Shown here: in pieces, positions 7,420-15,864 of the stretch
Layout: each line of letters starts with the position of its first letter
Numbering within the stretch: the stretch's first letter is position 1
Source of the DNA: Streptomyces tateyamensis
GTDB taxonomy: Bacteria > Actinomycetota > Actinomycetes > Streptomycetales > Streptomycetaceae
Direction of reading: 5' to 3'
NCBI RefSeq assembly: GCF_003205575.1
Contig: NZ_PYBW01000097.1
Coordinates: forward strand, 58,372 to 122,371
Length of the DNA: 64,000 nt
Notes under the pieces: model-generated
Told to the model about the DNA's origin: nothing
Databases searched by the model: none
What the model saw: the letters and a program-made list of their open reading frames with translations, nothing else
Position numbers and translations under genes: made by a program

Positions 7420-8496
7420 TCAGCGTGCGCTGGCCTCGTGCACGAAGGCGACCAGCCGGGTCAGCGCGTCCGGGTCCATGCTCGGCGACACCCCGTGGCC
7501 GAGGTTGAACACGTGTCCGCTGGTGCCCAGCGCGGAGGCGGCGTGCAGCACCTCGCGCGCCTTGGTCTCCACCACGCGGGTGGGGGCGAAGAGCACCGCC
7601 GGGTCGAGGTTCCCCTGCAGCGCCTTGCCGGGGCCGACCCGGCGGGCCGCCTCGTTCAGCGGGACCCGCCAGTCCACGCCGACCACGTCGGCGCCGGCCT
7701 CGCCCATCAGGCCCAGCAGTTCGCCGGTGCCGACGCCGAAGTGGATCCGCGGCACGCCCGCGTCGGCGACCGCGTCGAAGACCTTGGTGCTGGCCGGCAT
7801 CACCGAGCGGCGGTAGTCGTCCGGGGCCAGCGAGCCGACCCAGGAGTCGAAGAGCTGCACGGCGGAGACGCCGGCCTCGATCTGCACCTGGAGGAACCCG
7901 GCGGTGATCACCGCGATCCGGTCCAGCAGCTCGGCCCAGAGCTCGGGGGCGCCGTACATCATCGCCTTGGTCCGCTCGTGGCTCTTCGAAGGGCCGCCCT
8001 CCACCAGGTAGCTGGCCAGGGTGAACGGCGCGCCGGCGAAGCCGATGAGCGGGGTGGCGCCGAGCTCGTCGACCAGCAGTCCGACCGCCTCGGTGATGTA
8101 GGGGACGTCGTCCGGGGTCAGCGGCCGCAGCCGCTGCAGGTCGGCGGCGGTGCGGATCGGGTCGGCGATCACCGGGCCGATGCCGGGCTTGATGTCCACG
8201 TCGATGCCGACGGCCTTGAGCGGGACCACGATGTCGCTGAAGAAGATCGCGGCGTCCACCTTGTGCCGGCGCACCGGCTGCAGGGTGATCTCCTTGACCA
8301 GCTCGGGCTGCATGCAGGAGTCCAGCATCGGGATGCCCTCGCGCACCTTGAGGTACTCGGGCAGCGAGCGGCCGGCCTGCCGCATGAACCAGACCGGGGT
8401 GTGCGGCACCGGCTCGTGCCGGCAGGCGCGCAGGAAGGCGGAGTCGTGTGCGGCACTCCGGCGCGCGGAAGGCTGGGCTGCGGTCGTCTCACTCAC
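7420..8496 (-). CDS. hemE: Uroporphyrinogen decarboxylase
   Basis: HemE removes the four acetate carboxyls of uroporphyrinogen III to give coproporphyrinogen III, the substrate of the HemY product encoded nearby. The 358 residues start at GTG 8496. The diagnostic PVWFMRQAGRSLPEY is at 34-48, with the arginine and aspartate pocket residues around CMQPELVKEITLQPVRRH and IFFSDIVVPLKAVG. The GFAGAPFTLASYLVEGG and VFNLGHGVSP segments also match. It is transcribed in the same direction as hemY-hemQ but separated from them by the oppositely oriented DUF4349 gene. Confidence 0.97.
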   Translation of the reverse strand: MSETTAAQPSARRSAAHDSAFLRACRHEPVPHTPVWFMRQAGRSLPEYLKVREGIPMLDSCMQPELVKEITLQPVRRHKVDAAIFFSDIVVPLKAVGIDVDIKPGIGPVIADPIRTAADLQRLRPLTPDDVPYITEAVGLLVDELGATPLIGFAGAPFTLASYLVEGGPSKSHERTKAMMYGAPELWAELLDRIAVITAGFLQVQIEAGVSAVQLFDSWVGSLAPDDYRRSVMPASTKVFDAVADAGVPRIHFGVGTGELLGLMGEAGADVVGVDWRVPLNEAARRVGPGKALQGNLDPAVLFAPTRVVETKAREVLHAASALGTSGHVFNLGHGVSPSMDPDALTRLVAFVHEASAR

Positions 8497-8661
8497 CCGG
8501 TCATCCTCCCACGCACCGCGGGCCGTACCGGCCGGGCCCACTGGTGGTTTCCTCCGAAGACTGGGGAGCGGCCCGCAGGGGTGGCGCACCCTGGCGTTCG
8601 GGGTGCCCGAACTGCGTGCCGGTCACCCGGCACGGGCGCCGCTGGGCATAGTCTTCAGCTC

Positions 8662-9312
8662 ATGGCATCGGTCGGTGGGAACCCTGCGCAGCGCGGCGGC
8701 ACGGGCAAGGAGTCGGCGCCCGACGGGTTCCGTTCCGCGGTCGAGGCGCTGGTCGCGGTCCGGCCGCGCCCGGAGGTCGTCTTCGCCGCCACCCCGGCCC
8801 CGCGCCGACTGGCCCCGTACAGCTGGGCGGTGACCGCCACCGTCGAGGTGGACGGCGAGGAGCTGGCCGACGGCCGCTTCGTGCTGCTGCACGACCCGGC
8901 CGGCCAGGAGGCCTGGCACGGCGAGTACCGGGTGGTCACCATGGTCCGCGCCGAGCTGGAGCCGGAGATCGCCGGCGACCAGATGCTCGGCGAGGTCGGC
9001 TGGTCCTGGCTGCTGGACGCGTTGCAGACGCACGGCGCCGGCTACGCCGAGCCCGGCGGCACCGTGACCAGGTGCGCCTCGCACTACTTCGGCGCCCTGG
9101 CGGACCGCGGCGCCAGCACCGAGATCGAGCTGCGGGCCTCCTGGACCCCGGCCGACGGCCGGTTCGAGCGCCACCTGACCGCCTGGGCGGACCTGCTCTG
9201 CGTCTGCGCGGGGCTGCCGCCCACCGCGCCCGCGCCCCTGCCCTCGGCTGACGCGCCGTCACTCGGCGGAGTGGTCCCGATGCCGGCCCGGCGCCGCCCC
9301 CGCTCACACTGA
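8662..9312 (+). CDS. DUF3000 domain-containing protein
   Basis: The 216-residue soluble protein starts at ATG 8662. It carries the DUF3000 core: FRSAVEALVAVRPRPEVVF, RRLAPYSWAVTATVE, GRFVLLHDPAGQEAWHG and GEVGWSWLLDALQTHGAGY. The end is proline-rich. The family is conserved in actinobacteria, very often between hemE and the RNase D gene as here, but its function is unknown. It is divergent from hemE with 165 bases between the starts. Confidence 0.88.
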   Translation: MASVGGNPAQRGGTGKESAPDGFRSAVEALVAVRPRPEVVFAATPAPRRLAPYSWAVTATVEVDGEELADGRFVLLHDPAGQEAWHGEYRVVTMVRAELEPEIAGDQMLGEVGWSWLLDALQTHGAGYAEPGGTVTRCASHYFGALADRGASTEIELRASWTPADGRFERHLTAWADLLCVCAGLPPTAPAPLPSADAPSLGGVVPMPARRRPRSH

Positions 9313-9627
9313 AGGCTGACGGACCGCCGACCCCCCTGCAGGCCCCGAAATCCGGATCACTGCTGCTCACAGGCCCTCATGGGGCGTCAACCGACGCTCC
9401 GAGTACGACCGTTTCGTGCGGAATCCATTCGAATTCGACCGACTTCTGCGCATGTCGCACCGGATGTCTGATCGAAATGTCCGTATTGTGACTCACTAGA
9501 TCGTGATCATTCGCTAAAGCCGGGCACGGATGATGCCGAAGCAGTCTGTGACCCTTTCCACTCCGCGGAACACTCCGACTCCTTCGCCCATCGGGGTTCC
9601 GTCCGCCACTCCCCTTCAGGAGGCACG
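9313..9627. promoter_or_regulatory. Intergenic region upstream of the LuxR-type regulator gene
   Basis: These 315 bases carry no gene that I can support. The stretch from about 9400 to 9520 is clearly less GC-rich than its surroundings (for example ATCCATTCGAATTCG and CTAGATCGTGATCATTCGC), as expected for a promoter, but no convincing -35/-10 pair stands out. AGGAGG at 9618-9623 is the ribosome-binding site of the next gene. Confidence 0.4.
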
Positions 9628-10353
9628 GTGTCGGTCCTGCTCGAGCACCCCGCAAACGTGGTCGCCTACCGCCCGACCAAGCCCACCGCGATGGTGGTCA
9701 TCGCCGACCCCCGGGTCCGCAACACCGTCACCCGTCATCTGTGGGCCCTCGGGGTGCGCGACGTCATCGAGGTCTCCTCGATCGCGGAGGCCCGGCCGCG
9801 GGTCTCCACCCCCCGCGACATCTGCGTCGCCGACGTCCACCTGCCGGACGGCTCCGGCCTGACCATCCTGGCCGAGACCCGGGCGGCGGGCTGGCCCAAC
9901 GGCCTGGCGCTCTCCGCGGCCGACGACATCGGCGCGGTGCGCAGCGCGCTGGCCGGCGGGGTCAAGGGCTACGTGGTCACCGGCACCCGGACCAACGTCG
10001 CGATGCCGGGCCGCCCGGGCCTGCCGCTGGGTCAGGCCGGGCTGGCCGGCCGGCTCCGCCGTCCGGGCATCCCCGGCGCGCCCGGCCACCTCGGTGCTCC
10101 GGGCACCCCCGGCGCGCCCGGCGTCCCCGGGGTCCCCGGCGGTGCCCCGGCCGCCTACCGCGAGCTGTCCGGGCGCGAGGTCGAGGTGCTGCGGCTGGTC
10201 GCCGAGGGCCAGTCCAACAAGGCGATCGGCGTGGCCATGGGCCTGTCCGCGCTGACCGTCAAGAGCCACCTGGCCCGGATCGCCCGCAAGCTGGGCACCG
10301 GCGACCGGGCCGGGATGGTCGCGGTGGCGCTGCGCACCGGCATCATCCACTGA
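9628..10353 (+). CDS. LuxR-type response regulator with collagen-like linker
   Basis: The 241-residue protein starts at GTG 9628 behind CAGGAGG. Residues 20-120 are a receiver-like domain, with D69 in CVADVHLPDGSG at the phosphoacceptor position and LALSAADD and GVKGYVVTGT matching the later receiver strands. Residues 176-241 are a LuxR/GerE helix-turn-helix (LSGREVEVLRLVAEGQSNKAIG and LTVKSHLARIARKLG). The linker at about 128-175 is extraordinary: residues 147-170 make eight unbroken Gly-X-Y triplets rich in proline. No sensor kinase gene is adjacent, so it is an orphan. It probably acts as a DNA-binding transcription factor; the regulon is unknown. Confidence 0.92.
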   Translation: MSVLLEHPANVVAYRPTKPTAMVVIADPRVRNTVTRHLWALGVRDVIEVSSIAEARPRVSTPRDICVADVHLPDGSGLTILAETRAAGWPNGLALSAADDIGAVRSALAGGVKGYVVTGTRTNVAMPGRPGLPLGQAGLAGRLRRPGIPGAPGHLGAPGTPGAPGVPGVPGGAPAAYRELSGREVEVLRLVAEGQSNKAIGVAMGLSALTVKSHLARIARKLGTGDRAGMVAVALRTGIIH

Positions 10354-10359
10354 ACCGCG

Positions 10360-10396
10360 ACGGCGGACCGGAGGAACGTTTCCTCCGGACCGCCGT
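10360..10396. terminator. Terminator after the LuxR-type regulator
   Basis: ACGGCGGACCGGAGGAA at 10360-10376 pairs with TTCCTCCGGACCGCCGT at 10380-10396 with one mismatch and a three-base loop, starting 7 bases after the stop codon. Confidence 0.7.
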
Positions 10397-10464
10397 TGGT
10401 GTTCGGGCTGGTCCACGCCTGACGATCCGGGTCCGCCAAGCGGTGCGCGTCGTACCCTTGGTGG

Positions 10465-11712
10465 GTGACCGACGCCGCAGAAGCCATCGCCCTAGAGACC
10501 GCCCCGGTGCCGCTCCTCGAACCGCGGGAGGGTCTGCCACCGGTGGTGGTCGACCAAGCGGCGCTGGACGCCGTGGTCACCGCCTTCGCGGCGGGCACCG
10601 GCCCGGTCGCGGTGGACGCCGAGCGGGCCTCCGGCTACCGCTACGGACAGCGCGCCTACCTGATCCAGCTGCGCCGGGCGGGCGCCGGTACCGCGCTGAT
10701 CGACCCGATCGCCTGCCCCGACCTGAGCGCGCTGGGCGCCGCCCTGGCCGACACGGAATGGGTGGTGCACGCGGCCACCCAGGACCTGCCGTGCCTGGCC
10801 GAGGTGGGGATGCGCCCGCAGCGCCTGTTCGACACCGAGCTGGCCGGCCGGATCGCCGGCTTCGCCCGGGTGGGCCTGGGCCCGATGACCGAGCACGTGC
10901 TCGGCTACAGCCTGGCCAAGGAGCACTCCGCGGTGGACTGGTCCACCCGCCCGCTGCCCGAGCCCTGGCTGCGCTACGCGGCGCTGGACGTCGAGGTGCT
11001 GGTCGAGCTGCGCGACGCGCTGGAGGCGGAGCTGGCCGGGCAGCAGAAGCTGGACTGGGCGCTGGAGGAGTTCGCGGCGATCGCCGCCGCGCCCCGCCCG
11101 GCGCCCCGGGTGGACCCGTGGCGGCGCACCTCCGGTCTGCACAAGATCCGCCGCCGCCGGCAGCTGGCCGCGGTGCGCGAGCTCTGGCAGGCCAGGGACA
11201 AGCTGGCCCAGGAGCGGGACAGCTCGCCGGGCCGGGTGCTCTCCGACGCGGCGATCGTGGCGGCCGCGCTGGCCATGCCGACCACCGTCGCGGCGCTGCA
11301 GGCCGTGCAGGGCTTCGGGCCGCGGGTGCACCGGCGCCAGTTGGAGCTGTGGCTGGCCGCCCTGGACCGGGCCCGGGCCGTGCCCGAGGCCCAGCTGCCG
11401 CCGGCCGCCGCCCCGCACGAGGGCCCGCCGCCGCCGCGCGCCTGGGCCGAGAAGGACCCGGTGGCCGCCGCCCGCCTGGCCGGGGCCCGGGCCGCGGTGA
11501 CCGAGCTGGCCGAGCGGCTCAAGCTGCCGGCCGAGAACCTGATCACCCCGGAGCTGGTCCGCCGGGTCTGCTGGGAGCCACCGGCCGAGCCCACCGCGCC
11601 CGCCCTCGCCGGTGCGCTGCGCACCCTGGGGGCCCGCCGCTGGCAGGTGGAGCTGGTCGCCCCGGTGGTGGCCGAGGCGTTCGCCGCCGCCCTGGTCGAG
11701 CCGCCGCAGTGA
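10465..11712 (+). CDS. rnd: Ribonuclease D (DEDD 3'-5' exonuclease with HRDC domain)
   Basis: The 415-residue protein starts at GTG 10465. The DEDDy exonuclease residues are visible: D51 and E53 in AVDAERASGYRYGQRA, D107 in HAATQDLPCL, and the Y171/D175 pair in YAALDVEVL. The HRDC domain follows at about 205-290 (RRRQLAAVRELWQARDKLA and RVLSDAAIVAAALA). A C-terminal region typical of actinobacterial RNase D ends the protein (ELVRRVCWEPP). The family trims 3' ends of structured RNAs such as tRNA precursors. Confidence 0.93.
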   Translation: MTDAAEAIALETAPVPLLEPREGLPPVVVDQAALDAVVTAFAAGTGPVAVDAERASGYRYGQRAYLIQLRRAGAGTALIDPIACPDLSALGAALADTEWVVHAATQDLPCLAEVGMRPQRLFDTELAGRIAGFARVGLGPMTEHVLGYSLAKEHSAVDWSTRPLPEPWLRYAALDVEVLVELRDALEAELAGQQKLDWALEEFAAIAAAPRPAPRVDPWRRTSGLHKIRRRRQLAAVRELWQARDKLAQERDSSPGRVLSDAAIVAAALAMPTTVAALQAVQGFGPRVHRRQLELWLAALDRARAVPEAQLPPAAAPHEGPPPPRAWAEKDPVAAARLAGARAAVTELAERLKLPAENLITPELVRRVCWEPPAEPTAPALAGALRTLGARRWQVELVAPVVAEAFAAALVEPPQ

Positions 11713-11865
11713 GCGCTGCGGCACGTGGCGCGGGACACATCCGGCACACCGGCCCGGCCCTGGGCAAGTTGGTTACCGACCAGTAGCATGGCCGGTGAAG
11801 CAGCGCTGCTCGCCTGCGAGCACGGTTCTGCACACCATGCCATGTTCCCTGGGAGGAGAGCCCCC

Positions 11866-13083
11866 GTGCCTCGTACCTCGCGGGACGTCGTCTTCGTCGA
11901 CGGCGTCCGCACCCCGTTCGGCAAGGCCGGCCCGAAGGGCATCTACCACGAGACCCGCGCCGACGACCTGGTCGTCAAGTGCATCCGCGAGCTCGTGCGC
12001 CGCAACCCGAACCTGCCCGTCGAGCGCATCGACGAGGTGGCCATCGCCGCCACCACGCAGATCGGCGACCAGGGCCTGACCATCGGCCGCACCGCCGGCC
12101 TGCTCGCCGGTCTGCCGAAGTCGGTCCCCGGCTACGCCATCGACCGGATGTGCGCCGGCGCGATGACCGCGGTCACCACCACCGCCGGCGGCATCGCCTT
12201 CGGCGCCTACGACATCGTGGTGGCCGGCGGCGTCGAGCACATGGGCCGCCACCCGATGGGCGAGGGCGTGGACCCGAACCCGCGCTTCGTCTCGGAGAAG
12301 CTGGTCGACGAGTCCGCCCTGTTCATGGGCATGACCGCGGAGAACCTGCACGACCGCTTCCCGCACATCACCAAGGAGCGCTGCGACGCCTACGCGGTGC
12401 GCTCCCAGGAGAAGGCCGCCAAGGCGTACGCCAACGGCGACATCCAGCCCGACCTGGTCCCGATCGCCGTCCGCAACACCAACCCCGAGGTCGGCGAGAC
12501 CGGTTGGGGCCTGGTCACCGCGGACGAGCCGATGCGCCCGGGCACCACGATGGAGATGCTGGCGGGCCTGAAGACCCCGTTCCGCCCGCACGGCAACATC
12601 ACCGCCGGCAACGCGGCCGGCCTCAACGACGGCGCCACCGCCTCGCTGCTGGCCGCCGAGGACGTGGCCCGCGAGCTCGGCCTCCCGGTCAAGATGCGCC
12701 TGGTCTCCTACGCCTTCACCGGCGTGGAGCCGGAGGTCATGGGCTACGGCCCGGTGCCGGCCACCGAGAAGGCGCTGGCCATGGCCGGCCTGACCATCGA
12801 CGACATCCAGGCCTTCGAGATCAACGAGGCCTTCGCCGTCCAGGTGCTGGCCATGCTCGACCACTTCGGCATCGCCGACGACGACGAGCGGGTCAACCCG
12901 TACGGCGGCGCGATCGCCTACGGCCACCCGCTGGCCTCCTCCGGCGTGCGCCTGATGACCCAGCTGGCCCGCCGCTTCGAGCAGCGCCCGGACGTCCGCT
13001 ACGGCCTGACGTCCATGTGCGTCGGCTTCGGCATGGGCGCCACGGTCATCTGGGAGAACCCGCACTTCGAGGGTGGTAAGTGA
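11866..13083 (+). CDS. fadA: Acetyl-CoA C-acyltransferase (thiolase) of fatty-acid beta-oxidation
   Basis: The start is GTG 11866 after GGGAGGAGAG; the frame extension to 11725 is not needed. The 405 residues carry the thiolase catalytic set: nucleophile C96 in IDRMCAGAM, H354 in IAYGHPLASSG and C385 in SMCVGFGMGA. The GVRTPFGKAG start and GGVEHMGRHPMGEG loop are typical of FadA-type 3-ketoacyl-CoA thiolases, which cleave 3-ketoacyl-CoA with CoA. The next gene, fadB, starts 2 bases after the stop, so the pair probably forms a two-subunit trifunctional-type complex. Confidence 0.96.
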   Translation: MPRTSRDVVFVDGVRTPFGKAGPKGIYHETRADDLVVKCIRELVRRNPNLPVERIDEVAIAATTQIGDQGLTIGRTAGLLAGLPKSVPGYAIDRMCAGAMTAVTTTAGGIAFGAYDIVVAGGVEHMGRHPMGEGVDPNPRFVSEKLVDESALFMGMTAENLHDRFPHITKERCDAYAVRSQEKAAKAYANGDIQPDLVPIAVRNTNPEVGETGWGLVTADEPMRPGTTMEMLAGLKTPFRPHGNITAGNAAGLNDGATASLLAAEDVARELGLPVKMRLVSYAFTGVEPEVMGYGPVPATEKALAMAGLTIDDIQAFEINEAFAVQVLAMLDHFGIADDDERVNPYGGAIAYGHPLASSGVRLMTQLARRFEQRPDVRYGLTSMCVGFGMGATVIWENPHFEGGK

Positions 13084-13085
13084 TC

Positions 13086-15215
13086 ATGACGAACACCACT
13101 GAGCTGCTCAAGCGCGGCGCCGAGCTGTTCCCCGGCGAGGTCGTCACCACCGCGCACGTGCGCCACCTGGACCTGCCGCTGCAGGCCGGCAGGCTGGCGC
13201 TGATCACCCTGGACAACGGCTTCGACCACACCAAGCCGACCACTTTCGGCCCGGGCTCGCTGCTCAAGCTCTCCGAGGCGCTGGACCAGGTCGAGGCGGA
13301 GGCCGCCGACGGGAAGATCGTCGCGGTCGCCATCACCGGCAAGCCGTTCATCTTCGCGGTCGGCGCCGACCTCAAGGGCGTCGAGTTGCTCAAGGAGCAC
13401 GGCGACGCGCTGGCCATCGGCAAGGGCGGCCACGAGGTCTTCAAGCGGATCGCCGCGCTGCCGGTGCCGAGCTTCACCTTCTACAACGGCGCCGCGATGG
13501 GCGGTGGTGTCGAGGTCGGTCTGCACTGCACCTACCGCACCGTCAGCTCCGGCACCCCGGCCTTCTCGCTGCCCGAGGTCTTCCTCGGCCTGGTCCCCGG
13601 CTGGGGCGGCTGCACCATCCTGCCGAACCTGGTCGGCCCGGCCAACGCGGTCAAGGTGATCATCGAGAACTCGATGAGCCAGAACAAGCAGCTCAAGGGC
13701 CAGGAGGTGTTCGAGCTCGGCATCGCGGACGCGATCTTCGAGCCGGCCGACTTCCTGGAGCAGTCGATCCTGTGGGCCGCCAAGGTCCTCAAGGGCGAGA
13801 CCGTCGTCGAGCGCCCGGAGATCGACCGGGGCGAGAACTGGGACCAGTGCATCGCCTGGGGCCGCGCGGTGGCCGACGCCAAGGTGCACGGTGCCGCTCC
13901 GGCCGCCTACCGCGCGCTGGACATCATGGCCGCGGCCAAGGACGGCGACCTGCAGAAGGGGTTCGACGCCGAGGACGCGGCGCTGGCCGACCTGATCATG
14001 GGCGGCGAGCTGCGGGCCGGCATCTACTCCTTCAACCTGGTGCAGCGCCGGGCCAAGAAGCCGTTCGGTGCGCCGGACAAGTCGCTGGCCCGCCCGGTCT
14101 CCAAGATCGGCGTGGTCGGTGCCGGTCTGATGGCCTCCCAGCTGGCGCTGCTCTTCGCCCGCCGCCTCGAGGTGCCGGTGGTGCTCACCGACATCGACCA
14201 GGCGCGGATCGACAAGGGCGTGGGCTACGTGCACGCCGAGATCGACAAGCTGCTGGCCAAGGGCCGGGTCAACGGCGACAAGGCGAACAAGCTCAAGGGC
14301 CTGGTCTCCGGCCACCTGGACAAGGCGACCGCCTTCGGCGACGCGGACTTCGTCATCGAGGCCGTGTTCGAGGAGATGGGCGTCAAGCAGAACGTCCTCG
14401 CCGAGCTGGAGGCCGTGGTCTCGCCGACCACGGTGCTGGCCACCAACACCTCCTCGCTCTCGGTCACCGAGATGGCCTCCAAGCTCCAGCACCCGGAGCG
14501 CGTGGTCGGCTTCCACTTCTTCAACCCGGTCGCGATCCTGCCGCTGCTGGAGATCGTCCGGGCCGAGAAGACCGACGACGCCTCGCTGGCCACCGCCTTC
14601 GCGGTCGCCAAGAAGCTGAAGAAGACCGCGGTGCTGACCAAGGACGCCCCGGCGTTCGTGGTGAACCGGATCCTGACCCGCTTCATGGGCGAGATCCAGA
14701 GCGTCATCGACGAGGGCACCCCGTTCGAGACCGTCGAGAAGGCCGTGCAGCCGCTCGGCCTGCCGATGTCCCCGATCGCGCTGCTGGAGCTGGTCGGCCC
14801 GGCCATCGCGCTGCACGTCTCGGAGACCCTGCACGGCGCGTTCCCGGAGCGGTTCAGCGTCTCGGAGAACCTCGGCAAGGTGGTCAAGGCCGGCAAGCGC
14901 GGCTTCTACATCTGGCAGGACGGCGCCCAGGTGCTCGACCCCGAGGTGCTCGAGCTGCTCTCCTTCGGCGACAGCGTGCTCTCCGAGGAGCAGGTGCTGA
15001 CCCGGGCGCTGGACGCGGTGGCGCAGGAGATCGGCCTGATGCTGGACGAGGGCGTGGTCGGCGAGGCGCAGGACATCGACCTGTGCATGATCACCGGCGC
15101 CGGCTGGCCGTTCCACCTGGGCGGGATCACCCCGTACCTGGACCGCGAGGGCGTCTCCGAGCGGGTCACCGGCAAGAAGTTCCTGGCTCCCGGCCTGGCC
15201 AGCGTGCCGGCCTGA
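13086..15215 (+). CDS. fadB: 3-hydroxyacyl-CoA dehydrogenase / enoyl-CoA hydratase (FadB-type multifunctional protein)
   Basis: The 709-residue protein starts at ATG 13086 (a GTG two codons earlier is possible). The N-terminal crotonase domain has KPFIFAVGADLKG, GAAMGGGVEVGLHC and SLPEVFLGLVPGWGG, with the oxyanion-hole glycines and the usual catalytic glutamates. The NAD-binding loop GAGLM is at 345-349, and the hydroxyacyl dehydrogenase part contains NTSSLSVTEMA, VGFHFFNPV and DAPAFVVNRIL. A second HAD-type helical domain ends the protein. It hydrates enoyl-CoA and oxidises 3-hydroxyacyl-CoA, feeding the thiolase encoded just upstream. A strong terminator follows. Confidence 0.96.
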   Translation: MTNTTELLKRGAELFPGEVVTTAHVRHLDLPLQAGRLALITLDNGFDHTKPTTFGPGSLLKLSEALDQVEAEAADGKIVAVAITGKPFIFAVGADLKGVELLKEHGDALAIGKGGHEVFKRIAALPVPSFTFYNGAAMGGGVEVGLHCTYRTVSSGTPAFSLPEVFLGLVPGWGGCTILPNLVGPANAVKVIIENSMSQNKQLKGQEVFELGIADAIFEPADFLEQSILWAAKVLKGETVVERPEIDRGENWDQCIAWGRAVADAKVHGAAPAAYRALDIMAAAKDGDLQKGFDAEDAALADLIMGGELRAGIYSFNLVQRRAKKPFGAPDKSLARPVSKIGVVGAGLMASQLALLFARRLEVPVVLTDIDQARIDKGVGYVHAEIDKLLAKGRVNGDKANKLKGLVSGHLDKATAFGDADFVIEAVFEEMGVKQNVLAELEAVVSPTTVLATNTSSLSVTEMASKLQHPERVVGFHFFNPVAILPLLEIVRAEKTDDASLATAFAVAKKLKKTAVLTKDAPAFVVNRILTRFMGEIQSVIDEGTPFETVEKAVQPLGLPMSPIALLELVGPAIALHVSETLHGAFPERFSVSENLGKVVKAGKRGFYIWQDGAQVLDPEVLELLSFGDSVLSEEQVLTRALDAVAQEIGLMLDEGVVGEAQDIDLCMITGAGWPFHLGGITPYLDREGVSERVTGKKFLAPGLASVPA

Positions 15216-15250
15216 GCCTGACGGCCGCCCCGGGGTGACCCCCGAGCAGC

Positions 15251-15285
15251 GAAGGCCCCCGTTCCGTAACGGAACGGGGGCCTTC
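15251..15285. terminator. Strong terminator of the fadA-fadB operon
   Basis: GAAGGCCCCCGTTCCGT at 15251-15267 is mirrored perfectly by ACGGAACGGGGGCCTTC at 15269-15285, a 17-bp palindrome centred on 15268. It lies 36 bases after the fadB stop. Confidence 0.85.
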
Positions 15286-15367
15286 TCGCTATACATCAAA
15301 TGAGGACAAAGCGCATAATACCGTTAGGCCAAGCGGACTGACTTGCACACCGAAGGAGGCGAGTCGT

Positions 15368-15817
15368 ATGGCCGACGTCTCACATCGAGCCGGTGATCTG
15401 CGCACGCATCCGGACATCGCCGAGATGCGCGCCCGGTACGCACGCGTGATGGACGGGCCGCAGGGGGTGGCGGTGGACGGCCTGGTCGTCCTGGCCGGCC
15501 TGTACCTGGCCATCTCGCCCTATGTGGTGCACTTCAGTGCCGCCAGCCACGAACTGGTGATCTGCAACCTGATCCTCGGCATCGGCATCGCCGCGCTGGG
15601 GCTCTGCCTGACCCTCGCCCCGGCCCGGATGATGGGGCTGACCTGGGCGATGGCCGCGACAGGTGTCTTCCTGATCATCTCCCCGTGGGTGGTGACGGTG
15701 GGTCACACCGCAACCCGGGGCATGATCTGGAACCAGGTGATCGTGGGCGGGCTGACCTGCCTGCTCGCCTTCGCCGCCGGAGCAGGGATGGTGCTGGGCA
15801 ACCGTCGCCGGGCCTGA
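15368..15817 (+). CDS. SPW-repeat integral membrane protein
   Basis: The 149-residue protein starts at ATG 15368 behind AAGGAGG. It has about four membrane helices and two SPW-type motifs, SPYVV at 50-54 and SPWVV at 105-109, each at the end of a helix after LAI or LII. The soluble N-terminus (about 30 residues) precedes the first helix. SPW-repeat proteins are small membrane proteins of unknown function common in actinobacteria. The gene is monocistronic: terminator before it and convergent glycosyltransferase after it. Confidence 0.88.
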   Translation: MADVSHRAGDLRTHPDIAEMRARYARVMDGPQGVAVDGLVVLAGLYLAISPYVVHFSAASHELVICNLILGIGIAALGLCLTLAPARMMGLTWAMAATGVFLIISPWVVTVGHTATRGMIWNQVIVGGLTCLLAFAAGAGMVLGNRRRA

Positions 15818-15864
15818 CCGGTACCGCATGACCCGACCCGCCCGCGGCCCCGGCCGCGGGCGGG

